Shown here in pieces: positions 36,299 through 45,087 of a stretch of DNA of 64,000 bases. Within the stretch, counting starts at the first letter, position 1. Every line of letters begins with the position of its first letter. A model generated the notes under the pieces. It worked only from the letters and a program-made list of their open reading frames with translations, was not told the origin of the DNA and searched no databases. Source of the stretch: Nostoc sp. FACHB-973 (GTDB taxonomy: Bacteria > Cyanobacteriota > Cyanobacteriia > Cyanobacteriales > Nostocaceae); the NCBI RefSeq assembly GCF_014698115.1, contig NZ_JACJSJ010000042.1, positions 1 through 64,000 on the forward strand, written 5' to 3'. Both the position numbers and the translations under genes were made by a program.

Positions 36299-36412
36299 TT
36301 ATTGCACCACCGAATCTCTGATTTAGTGGGTGTCTTAAACGCCGTTTATTTATCCGCCACTCGCTTAACCTTCTTCTGAATTCTGGCTCCTGGCTCCTGA
36401 CTCCTGTTCATT
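36237..36412. repeat. MITE-like palindromic repeat after AIPR gene
   Basis: Left arm AGAAGTCAGAATTCAGGAAT and right arm TTCTGGCTCCTGGCTCCTGA, with interior GTGGGGGATTCAGACCCAC and CTGATTTAGTGGGTG. The same family as the copies at 19885, 21480 and 23594. Its left arm supplies the AIPR stop region. Confidence 0.7.
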
Positions 36413-36429
36413 AACCTTGGTCAATTGAT

Positions 36430-36840
36430 ATGTTAGAGACGACACATTTGCAGGTACAAGAATTATCACGATTTGCCCAAGAGCAAGACTTTAATCAGCA
36501 ATATCGACAGTATTTTGGCGATGTCTGGGAAGAAGTTGGAGTTAGAGATATCTCGAAAATGACCATCCAAGATGCCGAGCAAACCTTGAAGGTACTAGCT
36601 CAGGGTGAAGCATCTCCCCAATTCATCAAATCTCTACTAGCACAAGCAGCAATTGATGGTGCGTCACCGCAGGTTTTAGAGTATTTCCTAGCAAGTGACA
36701 TTGACTCAGATGGGCGGACTCTGGCACAAGAATTATTTCAGGATGGGACGAACCCATTGCAGCCGGATACACCCCAGCCACCACTCAAGGCACAGGTTTT
36801 ATCTCCATCTCCAACTGAAGATTTGGACTGGGAAATATAG
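36430..36840 (+). CDS. Small acidic plasmid protein, unknown function
   Basis: 136 residues. Helical N-terminal domain (LQVQELSRFAQEQDFNQQYR, then AEQTLKVLAQGEASPQFIKS) with a repeated pattern of ASPQ(F/V)(I/L) at about residues 69 and 85, and a Pro-rich tail ending DLDWEI. That acidic-hydrophobic end resembles the tails of other plasmid proteins here. I do not recognise a family. It is followed by hairpin copy 4. Confidence 0.55.
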   Translation: MLETTHLQVQELSRFAQEQDFNQQYRQYFGDVWEEVGVRDISKMTIQDAEQTLKVLAQGEASPQFIKSLLAQAAIDGASPQVLEYFLASDIDSDGRTLAQELFQDGTNPLQPDTPQPPLKAQVLSPSPTEDLDWEI

Positions 36841-36859
36841 CATATATCCTCAAACTTTA

Positions 36860-36902
36860 CTAGCAACCTGAGTTTTGATTTTTTCAGTACTCAAGTTGCT
36901 AG
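36860..36902 (+). promoter_or_regulatory. Hairpin family copy 4
   Basis: 18-base arms (CTAGCAACCTGAGT... and ...ACTCAAGTTGCTAG) around ATTTTTT, with three mismatches. Shares the TTTTTTCAGTAC core with copies 1-3. The TTCTTTTT that follows could make it a terminator for the upstream gene, but the conserved core points to a sequence-specific role as well. Confidence 0.6.
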
Positions 36903-37038
36903 TTCTTTTTAGAAAGCATATCTAAACTTCTTAAGTTAGGTATAAGTTCCATTTTTCAAAAAGCACACTAGGGTGTAATTGACTTATCAATTGCACCTGT
37001 TCCCTCAACTAACCCAACAATTAAATGAGGACATATTT

Positions 37039-37413
37039 ATGACTTTATTAGGTATTGATAGACCTTTAGATGCAACCCAAGTAAAACTGTGGGACGAGCG
37101 CGATTTATCTACAAGCGATCGTCGCCAAGAGCATCTAGAAATTCTCCTGTGCCAAAAAGTCCAAAAAGGAGAAGACCCTGCCTTATGCGAACAAGTTTTG
37201 AATTATCTGTACTTCTCCATATATCAACAGAAGCTCAATCGCATTGCTGTCCAAAAGGAGAAAGAAAAGTCGGTCTTTGCATCCGTACAGCAAGTGATTA
37301 TTACGTCCTTTGCTATTTTAGGAATGTTTGCGTTCCTTGCCGCCGCTTCCAACAAATCAGTTGTGCTTACGCCTGGGGTAATCCCTCCAGCAATAGAACG
37401 GCAAGCCAATTAA
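37039..37413 (+). CDS. Small membrane-anchored protein
   Basis: 124 residues from the ATG at 37039 (GAGG upstream). The cytoplasmic N-terminal 85 residues are charged (LWDERDLSTSDRRQEHLEIL, then QKVQKGEDPALCEQVLNYLY), followed by one hydrophobic segment (about 92-112) and a short tail. No family recognised. Just after it (37414-37510) another frame reads TLGEAMLSARGAIADVKECH, which looks like the end of a decayed gene. Confidence 0.5.
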   Translation: MTLLGIDRPLDATQVKLWDERDLSTSDRRQEHLEILLCQKVQKGEDPALCEQVLNYLYFSIYQQKLNRIAVQKEKEKSVFASVQQVIITSFAILGMFAFLAAASNKSVVLTPGVIPPAIERQAN

Positions 37414-37577
37414 CCAAACAATCTGCTTTTTCGCCCAGTCGCAATACAACTCTTGGAGAGGCTATGCTCAGTGCAAGGGGAGCAATTGCAGATGTAAAAG
37501 AATGCCACTAAAAAGCTGAGAGCGTTGTTTGATAATACTTTCAGCTTATATTGTCACTCACTCGGCATCGCTCCCGC

Positions 37578-38108
37578 CTAATATACTGTGTCCTTGTCGA
37601 AAGGCAAACTGTCTTCCGGCTCAAAGTTACGCAAGTCTTGCTCCATCTGCTGCCGACGTTGGACGTATGTTCTGCTAGCGCCAATCCGAGCATTCATTTT
37701 CTGCTCACCAAAGTTAATACCTTGTTCTGCGTAATCAGCAGACACAGCATCATAATTCTCGACTTCTATTTTCTTGCGCCACTCAAGCTGTTCGAGGGCA
37801 CTTTCACTGATACCAATTTTCTGAGCGTACTCTACATATTCAGGTCTGAGAGAACCATCTGGGTTAAATTCCTTTTTTTCTTGTTCAGTAAAGAAATCGT
37901 AGGCTGTGTAGATTGGCCACGGTTCTGGATCAATCTCATCCAGGTGCTTCCACTCGTCGTATCTTGCTTTTAGCCTAGAGGCATAATCATCAATTGCCTC
38001 GTTACTCATTCCCACAGATAACATTTCTTGTCGAGCTTCATTTTTCAAGCTGCCATCTGGATGGAACTCTTTCTTGTGCATATTTATCCAACGCTTAATC
38101 CTTGACAT
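37578..38108 (-). CDS. Hypothetical protein with two internal repeats
   Basis: 176 residues, AGGAGA upstream of the ATG. Two units share K-EF(H/N)PDGSL(K/R) followed by about 15 residues and G(M/I)S..A (starting near residues 13 and 80). The tail is acidic (EPEDSLPFDKDTVY). No known family. It is divergent from the RNA-polymerase-like gene with only 49 bases between the starts, so the two share a control region. Confidence 0.6.
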   Translation of the reverse strand: MSRIKRWINMHKKEFHPDGSLKNEARQEMLSVGMSNEAIDDYASRLKARYDEWKHLDEIDPEPWPIYTAYDFFTEQEKKEFNPDGSLRPEYVEYAQKIGISESALEQLEWRKKIEVENYDAVSADYAEQGINFGEQKMNARIGASRTYVQRRQQMEQDLRNFEPEDSLPFDKDTVY

Positions 38109-38157
38109 ATAAATCTCCTCAGAAATTGATTAAATTTCATCAATTTACTTAGCATTT

Positions 38158-41100
38158 ATGACTTTGGAATTGAAACATTTTGATCCTCGTTTAAATCAGT
38201 GGATCTATACAGACGATAACAAAACTGGTTCTCAATCAATTTTAACTGAAAAGCTCAGTAATACCTTATTAGAATTTTACTTTCCTGGCAAAGAATTCTC
38301 GTTTGGACACTCAGATGAATACAGTACTGCTGAAGAGTTAAAGAATCATCCAGATGGACAGATTTTATTGCTATCTTCTAAGACTCGCTTACTTTATGGA
38401 GATAAAGAATGTTTAGAAACGATTCAAAAAATTTGTCCAGATAGTAAAGACCGTGGGGCTTATGGTTCAATCTTCCTTGGGGCTTGTAAAAATGCGATTC
38501 ACGAAAATTTAAGCATTCTGGTAGTAGATGATTCTACTGAAAAGGCTGGTGAAAATGGAGGGATATTATCGAATGATTTGGCATATAAATTAGTTGGTGA
38601 CTGTTATGGGCAGATTTCAACACAACTTTATGACAAAGTAACCTTAAGAGAATCCCAAGCAGATAAAAGCTATCGTGTAATTCAGCATCGATTTGGTTGG
38701 GTGGATGGAGTTGGAGAGGATACTACTAAATACCGTTTTGGCAAAGGAACATTGCGACCATACAGGTTAGACGAAATCAAATATGCAGATCCAAATAACA
38801 AACCAGAAATAGACATAATTCTCCCCGTAAGCAGTTTTAAGGGAACAGACAAAGATAGACCCAAAGGCCCCACTAAACCGCAGATTAAGCCAGGATTATA
38901 TCAGCAAAATATTTGGTTAGCTGAAAAAGGGCAATCTCAGCAAGGTCAGATGTCTATCTCCCAACTGCTGGCATCTTTCCCCCAAGGAATTAAAGATTTT
39001 GTCGAGGAACTAGAGGTACAAGCTGAAAAACTAGCCTCTATTCAAGATGACCCAAGAATTGTTGCTGCTTACTATTGTGAAAGATATGAAAAGCGTAAAG
39101 AATCATTGAGCCAAAATAAATTAAAAACACGAGAAGTCATCAATCAAGAAATAGATGTTAAAAACTTAGAGAGAAATGATGACTTAAATGCAGATCAGGA
39201 CTTGGATGATGACTCCGCTAAAGATGATTTGTTCATGTACAAACTCATTAAAGCCGATTTACTAGGGCATCAGCAGTTATTAGAAACTGAGAAGGTCAAA
39301 CAGGAATTAAGTCGGTTTGTACAAAGTGAGTGGCGAGATATTGCTGTTGGGAAAACGCTTACTTTTGACCGAGGGATGATTATTCCATCCAAGGAACTCA
39401 AAAATGGTGAAATTTGTGTCCCTTGGCTGAAGCTTGGAGAAAAAGTTCTTAACTTTCGCTCTCCTTTTCTGAATTCTAACGGATTGTGTGTGTCTACCAA
39501 CAAGCACGTTGAAGACCAAATCGCGCCAGATGGGAAGGTTTTAGAAGGCATAATTGTAGTCAATGACGAAGACCACAAGCGCATACAAGCCAGAATTACA
39601 GAGTTAGAAGCACTCTTGGTTGATGTTGATTTTATCGACCCAGCAGAAACCGAATCAGAACGCCAAGCACGAGACTACGATGGTGATTGCATTGGTGTAG
39701 CAAGAGCTAGCTTATATCCCAATCTGACAGCAGAGGCAGAGCGAAGAAATCTTCCTCAAAACGCCTATTCGCCCACAGTTAAGCTCAAAAAGCAATCATT
39801 TTATTTGGAAGATGGAACCCAGCCCCCATTTGAAAAAATTGCTATCCACATGAGCGATAGCATCAGCGTGGGCATAATCAACAATCAAGTGACAGCACTG
39901 GAAGCATTAGAATCAGAAATTGAGGTACTAAAGACTTACGGTACTTTTGAGCAGAAATCAAATTATCTAGACCAAGTTTCTAACCATTACGAAACCCTGT
40001 TTGAGCAAGAACGCCAGAAAGATCCAAAGTTAATTCGAGAAGAATACAAGCCTTATATGCAAGGGGTTGTTGAAATTGCTCATTCTCAAAGAACTCCCGA
40101 AATGATCCAGAAAGCAATGGACATTAACCGTCAAATGTACCGGAGCATGATTGAAGAAGGATGTTATCAAAACCAAATAGCGGTTGATTTATTCAAAAGT
40201 GCTAAAAAACCTGAGATGGATAAAATCAGGGAAAATAGTCGCTACTTATATCGTGATGTTAATTATATTAAAGATAAAAAGTCGCGTTCAGTTTATTTAA
40301 ACACGGGGATAACACCAAAGGGCTACTCACCAGTAGAATTATTGATTAGCCAAACCAATAAATATTTCCAAGAATCACAGTTAGAATCGCGCCCCATCGT
40401 TCAGTTTAAAGACTTGTTCAAAGGGGTAGAATTTACACCACAGCAAAAATTTGCAGCGATCGCCGCGAAGTACGAGTTCGATCAGAAATTCAACGCTGCG
40501 GTTCGGATGTCCCAACGGCGTGAAACTGAGAAAGGGCCATCTGCAATTATCCAAACTCCACAGGGGGCGAAACTAGAAATCACCAATCTCACCCGTTACG
40601 GACACCCCTTAATCTGGAAAGCCCAGACGTTGAACATTCGCTTAGATGAAATAAGAGAGAAATTCAGAAGTTTTGAACGCCCTCACCGATTATTAGCAGT
40701 TGCACAGATAGATGGTGAGAAAGGTTCGGATGGAAAACCTGCATACCGTCATCTTGGAACAGTTAGCCAACAATCTGTGACTGACCACAACCTCAAGGCG
40801 GGGATGGCCATGCAGGGAGCTAAACTATTAGAACTAAAACCAGAACTTACTAGAAGCCAAACTAAACTACTCTTTGCCTTGGCAAATGATGCAGCAGAAG
40901 CATTTTACGCGAAAATCCCAGAGTCAGAAAAACTTGCATCCGCCGCCGCCGCTTGGAATATCTGTGCATCCCGTCAGGATGAACTCGAAGTTGCAAGGAA
41001 AGAAAACGCAAACCCCCAGGCTTACGCTAAAAAAGTCTCTAATTTTGCCTTCGCTGCTTTCCCCAATGAGATTATTTCTCGCTTAGATAAATTGCAATTT

Positions 41101-42984
41101 ACTGAACCGAAGTTAGTCACACTGAATAATGAAGCGAATCAATTTTTGGGTCGAGACTGGAATCCCACCGAAAAACACCCGATAGAAATTAGAGCTTCTC
41201 ACCACCCAGTTGGGCATGAGCGCCACGTTTCCAGACTAATGTTTGTCCAGGATAGTGACGGCGAATATAAGGAATTCGCCATGCTCGAAACCAGAACTGC
41301 ACAGCTTGCCATTGGTACGAAAGCGCTCTCTTGTATGGTTGGAGTAGAACCTGCTACCGCCAAAGCAACTATTGGACTGCCAGGAAACGAGCCGATTGAA
41401 ATTACTATCCGCGAACTCAAGAACTTCTCTTATGCAGGACTTGTTTTTAACGCCGAACCGGTCAACTTAGAATTTGGCACTGTGCCGGTGACTGACAAAA
41501 CAGTAAAAATCAAAATTGATGCTTTGACTCTGGGTGAGTTAGACAGTGATTCGCTCCTTCAGTTGAAACAAATTGATTACCTGAAAAATGGTAATCCCCT
41601 AAAATTAAAGCTCACGTCAATCTCCGAAACTGGAGATCAAGCTTTTGTGCTGGGTGAGTCTCCTAATGGGAATCTCCTCAAAATTAATAAAATTAACTTT
41701 TATGATTTTTCTGGTCAGACATTCAGTGATCAAGATTACCGAAAACTGACTATCGAAACCTCAGCTTCTAAAACTAGAGATGTCGTATTTTTGAATGGTG
41801 AACCCTTGGGAGTGTTGCACTTTAAAAAAGACAAAGACGCGCTCAGACAGCTTGGACTACTCAAAACCGGACAACTTACACCCGCCCCCGCAATCATTAA
41901 AAGTAATTTTTCTGTTATTTGCGCTCAAATTGATCCTAATACCGTTGAATATCCTCAGAAATGGACGAAGGAACTTCAGGCTTTTGGAACTCAATCAGTT
42001 AACCCTCAACAACTGTATATGATTGATAGTACTGCGCCGATACTGCAAAAAATTAAAGAACGTCCCACATTCCTATTTTCTACCCAATCAAACAAAAAAC
42101 TTGGAGTTATGGGCTTGGCAGTTGACAATCACAAAGTCGAATCTGTAACCTTATGGTTAAAGAATCAAAATGTTGAATATCAGCAAGTACCAATAGAAGA
42201 TGTTATCAGGGAAACCAAAAAAGGTTTAGCAGTATTTCACTTAGTCAGCAGTTCAATTCCCCCCAAAACTTTGGAGAACATGACCAAGAAATTTGGTGCT
42301 GTGATTGAATCAAGTACTGAATATCAACAAAAAATTAAATCTTTGGCCACGCGTTCGCAATTATTGAAATCTCCAGAACAACCGCCACTACACTCATCTC
42401 AACAAAGTACTCAAACTGCACCTACTACTAATCAAGCTACAAAGCCGTCATTGACGACTAGCTCTTACACACCAGATATTACTAATAGTGTAAAAACCGA
42501 ACCTCTAGGTGTAGAGAAGCCCCCGACAGTTACTATTGATGACTTGAGAAATTGGTACAATGCCGCAGATAAGTTAGGGAAGTCGGAGAATTACAAAAAA
42601 CGCATTGTGGAAGTGGCAAATGGGTTTAAAGCTGGTGAGCAATTATCAGAGTCAGGGTTGGCAGTAATGAATAAAGATACATCTGAGCTTGAAGGAATTA
42701 GTCGGTTGACTCAAATTGCTCAAAGGATTGGCATGGTCTGGGGTAAGTCTGATGGAAATGGGACTCAAGTCCAAGGAAAGATTTATGACTTGGCTTTCAA
42801 TACTCAGCAAAGGGATTTAACTATTTCGCAGAAAGATGGAGAGGTAATTTTAAACTTGCAATCTGGCAAAGTGCAGACTAATAAAGTAACTCCACAGATA
42901 TTGCAAACTTTTGAGGATGCGAATAGCCAGATAGATAAAATTTTAGCGAAAAATAAAAGCCAAGAATTAGAAATACAAGGATAA
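38158..42984 (+). CDS. Two-barrel RNA polymerase-like protein with DYDGD motif
   Basis: 1608 residues, no signal peptide or membrane segment. Residues 506-510 are DYDGD, the DbDGD metal motif of RNA polymerase beta-prime, YonO and eukaryotic RNA-dependent RNA polymerases (RdRPs). The context also fits. VLNFRSPFLNSNG (430-442) sits where those enzymes have the RxP block. CIGVARASLYPNLTAEAERR follows, like 'QMAVHVPLTLEAQLEAR' of beta-prime. IHMSDSISVGIINNQVTALEA (563-583) and AVDLFKSAKKPEM (675-687) match the RdRP blocks 'D.LG.I.N.H...AD' and 'AVDfpKTGk..m'. Lys196 (FGKG) and Lys228 (SFKG) could be the first-barrel lysines. About 850 further residues end in a low-complexity linker, a small domain and the tail QELEIQG. 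Function (transcription, priming or RNA copying) is inferred, not shown. Confidence 0.6.
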   Translation: MTLELKHFDPRLNQWIYTDDNKTGSQSILTEKLSNTLLEFYFPGKEFSFGHSDEYSTAEELKNHPDGQILLLSSKTRLLYGDKECLETIQKICPDSKDRGAYGSIFLGACKNAIHENLSILVVDDSTEKAGENGGILSNDLAYKLVGDCYGQISTQLYDKVTLRESQADKSYRVIQHRFGWVDGVGEDTTKYRFGKGTLRPYRLDEIKYADPNNKPEIDIILPVSSFKGTDKDRPKGPTKPQIKPGLYQQNIWLAEKGQSQQGQMSISQLLASFPQGIKDFVEELEVQAEKLASIQDDPRIVAAYYCERYEKRKESLSQNKLKTREVINQEIDVKNLERNDDLNADQDLDDDSAKDDLFMYKLIKADLLGHQQLLETEKVKQELSRFVQSEWRDIAVGKTLTFDRGMIIPSKELKNGEICVPWLKLGEKVLNFRSPFLNSNGLCVSTNKHVEDQIAPDGKVLEGIIVVNDEDHKRIQARITELEALLVDVDFIDPAETESERQARDYDGDCIGVARASLYPNLTAEAERRNLPQNAYSPTVKLKKQSFYLEDGTQPPFEKIAIHMSDSISVGIINNQVTALEALESEIEVLKTYGTFEQKSNYLDQVSNHYETLFEQERQKDPKLIREEYKPYMQGVVEIAHSQRTPEMIQKAMDINRQMYRSMIEEGCYQNQIAVDLFKSAKKPEMDKIRENSRYLYRDVNYIKDKKSRSVYLNTGITPKGYSPVELLISQTNKYFQESQLESRPIVQFKDLFKGVEFTPQQKFAAIAAKYEFDQKFNAAVRMSQRRETEKGPSAIIQTPQGAKLEITNLTRYGHPLIWKAQTLNIRLDEIREKFRSFERPHRLLAVAQIDGEKGSDGKPAYRHLGTVSQQSVTDHNLKAGMAMQGAKLLELKPELTRSQTKLLFALANDAAEAFYAKIPESEKLASAAAAWNICASRQDELEVARKENANPQAYAKKVSNFAFAAFPNEIISRLDKLQFTEPKLVTLNNEANQFLGRDWNPTEKHPIEIRASHHPVGHERHVSRLMFVQDSDGEYKEFAMLETRTAQLAIGTKALSCMVGVEPATAKATIGLPGNEPIEITIRELKNFSYAGLVFNAEPVNLEFGTVPVTDKTVKIKIDALTLGELDSDSLLQLKQIDYLKNGNPLKLKLTSISETGDQAFVLGESPNGNLLKINKINFYDFSGQTFSDQDYRKLTIETSASKTRDVVFLNGEPLGVLHFKKDKDALRQLGLLKTGQLTPAPAIIKSNFSVICAQIDPNTVEYPQKWTKELQAFGTQSVNPQQLYMIDSTAPILQKIKERPTFLFSTQSNKKLGVMGLAVDNHKVESVTLWLKNQNVEYQQVPIEDVIRETKKGLAVFHLVSSSIPPKTLENMTKKFGAVIESSTEYQQKIKSLATRSQLLKSPEQPPLHSSQQSTQTAPTTNQATKPSLTTSSYTPDITNSVKTEPLGVEKPPTVTIDDLRNWYNAADKLGKSENYKKRIVEVANGFKAGEQLSESGLAVMNKDTSELEGISRLTQIAQRIGMVWGKSDGNGTQVQGKIYDLAFNTQQRDLTISQKDGEVILNLQSGKVQTNKVTPQILQTFEDANSQIDKILAKNKSQELEIQG

Positions 42985-43100
42985 ATTAGTCAGATTCCAT
43001 CTGGGCAATATTGAGGGCGCTAAAAAAGATTTATTTAAAGCTTTTGGTTTGTATGAGGCGCGAGGGAATATGATTTACTGTGCTTTTACTCGAAGTTTGA
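42985..43100 (+). other. Short gene remnant
   Basis: The stretch translates to GNIEGAKKDLFKAFGLYEARG and NMIYCAFTRSLIMELF, a TPR-like pattern without a start. Probably a fragment left by rearrangement at the plasmid/cargo boundary. Confidence 0.3.
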
Positions 43101-43484
43101 TTATGGAGCTTTTTCGAGATCATGAAGTTTACAAAGACAGCGATCGCGTTTTATCCACGCTGCATCTGGAGAACGCACCGCACCGTTCGGCAAAGTAAAT
43201 CCACCACTGGAACCAAACCCTACACCTGTACCATCTTGCTTTGTCCATAGCCACAACTGCCCAACGAAGTTAAAGTTGCGTTCATCAGTTTCGGAACCAG
43301 TAGGGGGCATAATGACTAATTCTCCAGCAGCATTACGTTCGATGCGAAAATCACTGTTTAGCTGACAAAACTCATAAAACTGATCTTCGGTTAGTGCGTA
43401 GGCGTAGCCCGTCGTAGACATCGCAGGTTGCAATTGCAAAACCACTGGTATAATCTCTGTGGCTACAGGTAAATTGGTGGTCAT
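43101..43484 (-). pseudogene. Truncated Uma2-family nuclease-like gene
   Basis: 127 residues. LTEDQFYEFCQLNSDFRIER, then GELVIMPPTG, then AVRSPDAAWIKRD match the Uma2 family (PD-(D/E)xK-type fold, very common in cyanobacteria), but the family is usually about 190 residues and the part after PDAAW, with the remaining catalytic residues, is missing. The end (RCLCKLHDLEKAP) is unrelated. Part of the N-terminus (GYAYA) comes from a GCGTAGGCGTAGCCC repeat insert. Confidence 0.75.
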
Positions 43485-43557
43485 AATCGCTTTGTGGCTA
43501 CTTCACCTGCTTTAACTATAATCTTTTCACAATCTACGGTGGAATGAGGGTTAACTC

Positions 43558-44238
43558 ATGAAGATTGGAATTATTGGCAGTGGAAACATGGGGCGCTCTC
43601 TAGGTATACTCTGGGCAGAGCAGGGGCATGAAGTTTTTTTTGGCTCTCGTGATGCCGAAAAAGGAAAAGCAACGGCAGAGTTCGCCGGACGCGGAACGCA
43701 AGGTGGAACAAATGATCAGGCGGCGGCGTTTGCTGATGTAATTTTGTGGACAGTACGCAACATTATGCCAAAACAGTTACTTTCTCATCCTGAAGTTCTC
43801 GACAGTAAAATTATTATTGATTGTAATAATCAGGATATTCCTGAAGGATTTGCTTATCCACCAATAGTAGAATCTCTAGCCGAAAAGCTTGCTAAAGATA
43901 TACCTCAAGCGCGGGTGGTAAAAGCTTTTAATACTATGGCGCAGGAAGTTTTTGAATTAGCACCTGAACCACTAAAGGATTATGGAGTTTCTGTTTTTGT
44001 TGCAGGAGATGATGAACAAGCCAGAAAAACAGTGATGGGGCTTGCTGAAGAAATCGGATTTTTAGCAGTAGATTCTGGTGTTTTACGTAATGCTCGATTG
44101 GTAGAAGGCTTGGGAGATTTTATTCGCCTGATTATAGGTGGTCAAAAACAAGGTGTTTATGCAACTATCTCTGTCAATGTCTTACCTACAGCGTCAGAAC
44201 AACGCTTAGGTGGACGGCAAGCTTCAAGTTTGAAGTAA
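43558..44238 (+). CDS. NADP-dependent F420 oxidoreductase-like (NAD(P)-binding) protein
   Basis: 226 residues. Rossmann motif GSGNMG at 7-12, then FGSRD (dinucleotide 2'-phosphate region) and VVKAFNTMA, characteristic of the F420H2:NADP oxidoreductase-like family (predicted dinucleotide-binding enzymes). Full length for the family. The substrate is unknown. Together with the following SDR and lactonase-like genes it forms a small oxidoreductive cargo cluster. Confidence 0.8.
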   Translation: MKIGIIGSGNMGRSLGILWAEQGHEVFFGSRDAEKGKATAEFAGRGTQGGTNDQAAAFADVILWTVRNIMPKQLLSHPEVLDSKIIIDCNNQDIPEGFAYPPIVESLAEKLAKDIPQARVVKAFNTMAQEVFELAPEPLKDYGVSVFVAGDDEQARKTVMGLAEEIGFLAVDSGVLRNARLVEGLGDFIRLIIGGQKQGVYATISVNVLPTASEQRLGGRQASSLK

Positions 44239-44334
44239 GTCAGAATCATTGATTGAATATATTGCTGCAATCAACTTGCTTAATTCATTGCATCTCAGTA
44301 CAGTACAATCAAAAGCAGTTTCAAGGTCATAAAA

Positions 44335-45081
44335 ATGACGACTGAAAAAAGGATTGCTGTGGTAACAGGCAGCAATCGAGGGCTAGGATATGCTATTTCC
44401 CGTCAATTATCCCAAATTGGCAACCGCGTAATTCTGACGAGTCGTAATGAAACACATGGTCTTGCTGCTAAAGGGCAGCTTACCAATGAAGGGCTTGATG
44501 TTGACTATCACACGCTAGATGTCAGCAATGACAGAAGTGTGCAGCAGTTTACAGAGTGGCTGCGTGAAACTTACGGCAAGGTAGATATTCTGGTCAATAA
44601 TGCAGGCGTGAATCCCACAACTAAGCCGGAGGAGTCCAGCTTACTAACTGTGCAACTGGAAACGATGCGATTGACCTTTGAAACCAATGTTCTAGCGGTA
44701 CTCAGAATTTCTCAAGCATTAATTCCGTTGATGAAGGTGCAAAACTATGGTCGCATTGTCAATATATCTACGGAAATGGCATCTCTAACATCAGTTTCCA
44801 CTGATTACTACCCTTTAGCGCCTTCTTATCGACTCTCAAAGGTGGGAGTAAATGGACTAACCGTGCTTCTCGCCAAGGAACTCCAAGGTACTAATATTCT
44901 CGTAAATACCTATTCTCCAGGTTGGATGAAGACAGACATGGGGGGAGATGATGCCCCGTTTACGGCAGAAGAAGGAGCCGAAACTGCTGTCTATTTAGCA
45001 ACACTTCCCGATGGAGGAGCGCAAGGACTGTTTTTTGCAGAGATGCGAAAGTTTGGTGGCCCCATTCAATTACAATGGTAG
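44335..45081 (+). CDS. Short-chain dehydrogenase/reductase
   Basis: 248 residues, classical SDR. Cofactor motif TGSNRGLG at 11-18, NNAG at 88-91, catalytic S145, Y165 and K169 (SYRLSK). All key residues are present. It reduces or oxidises an unidentified alcohol/carbonyl with NAD(P)H. RG after the glycine motif and carbonyl-reductase-like length suggest a plant/animal carbonyl-reductase-like branch. It ends six bases before the SMP-30-like gene, so the two form an operon. Confidence 0.9.
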   Translation: MTTEKRIAVVTGSNRGLGYAISRQLSQIGNRVILTSRNETHGLAAKGQLTNEGLDVDYHTLDVSNDRSVQQFTEWLRETYGKVDILVNNAGVNPTTKPEESSLLTVQLETMRLTFETNVLAVLRISQALIPLMKVQNYGRIVNISTEMASLTSVSTDYYPLAPSYRLSKVGVNGLTVLLAKELQGTNILVNTYSPGWMKTDMGGDDAPFTAEEGAETAVYLATLPDGGAQGLFFAEMRKFGGPIQLQW

Positions 45082-45087
45082 GTTAAT

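Noticed and set aside
36860..36902. Simple rho-independent terminator
   Set aside because: Kept instead as a regulatory hairpin, because the loop and CAGTAC core are conserved at three other sites that do not lie after gene ends in the same orientation.
37414..37511. Frame ending TLGEAMLSARGAIADVKECH as a separate gene
   Set aside because: No start of its own; the upstream part is a shadow of the 37039 gene. Mentioned only as a possible remnant.
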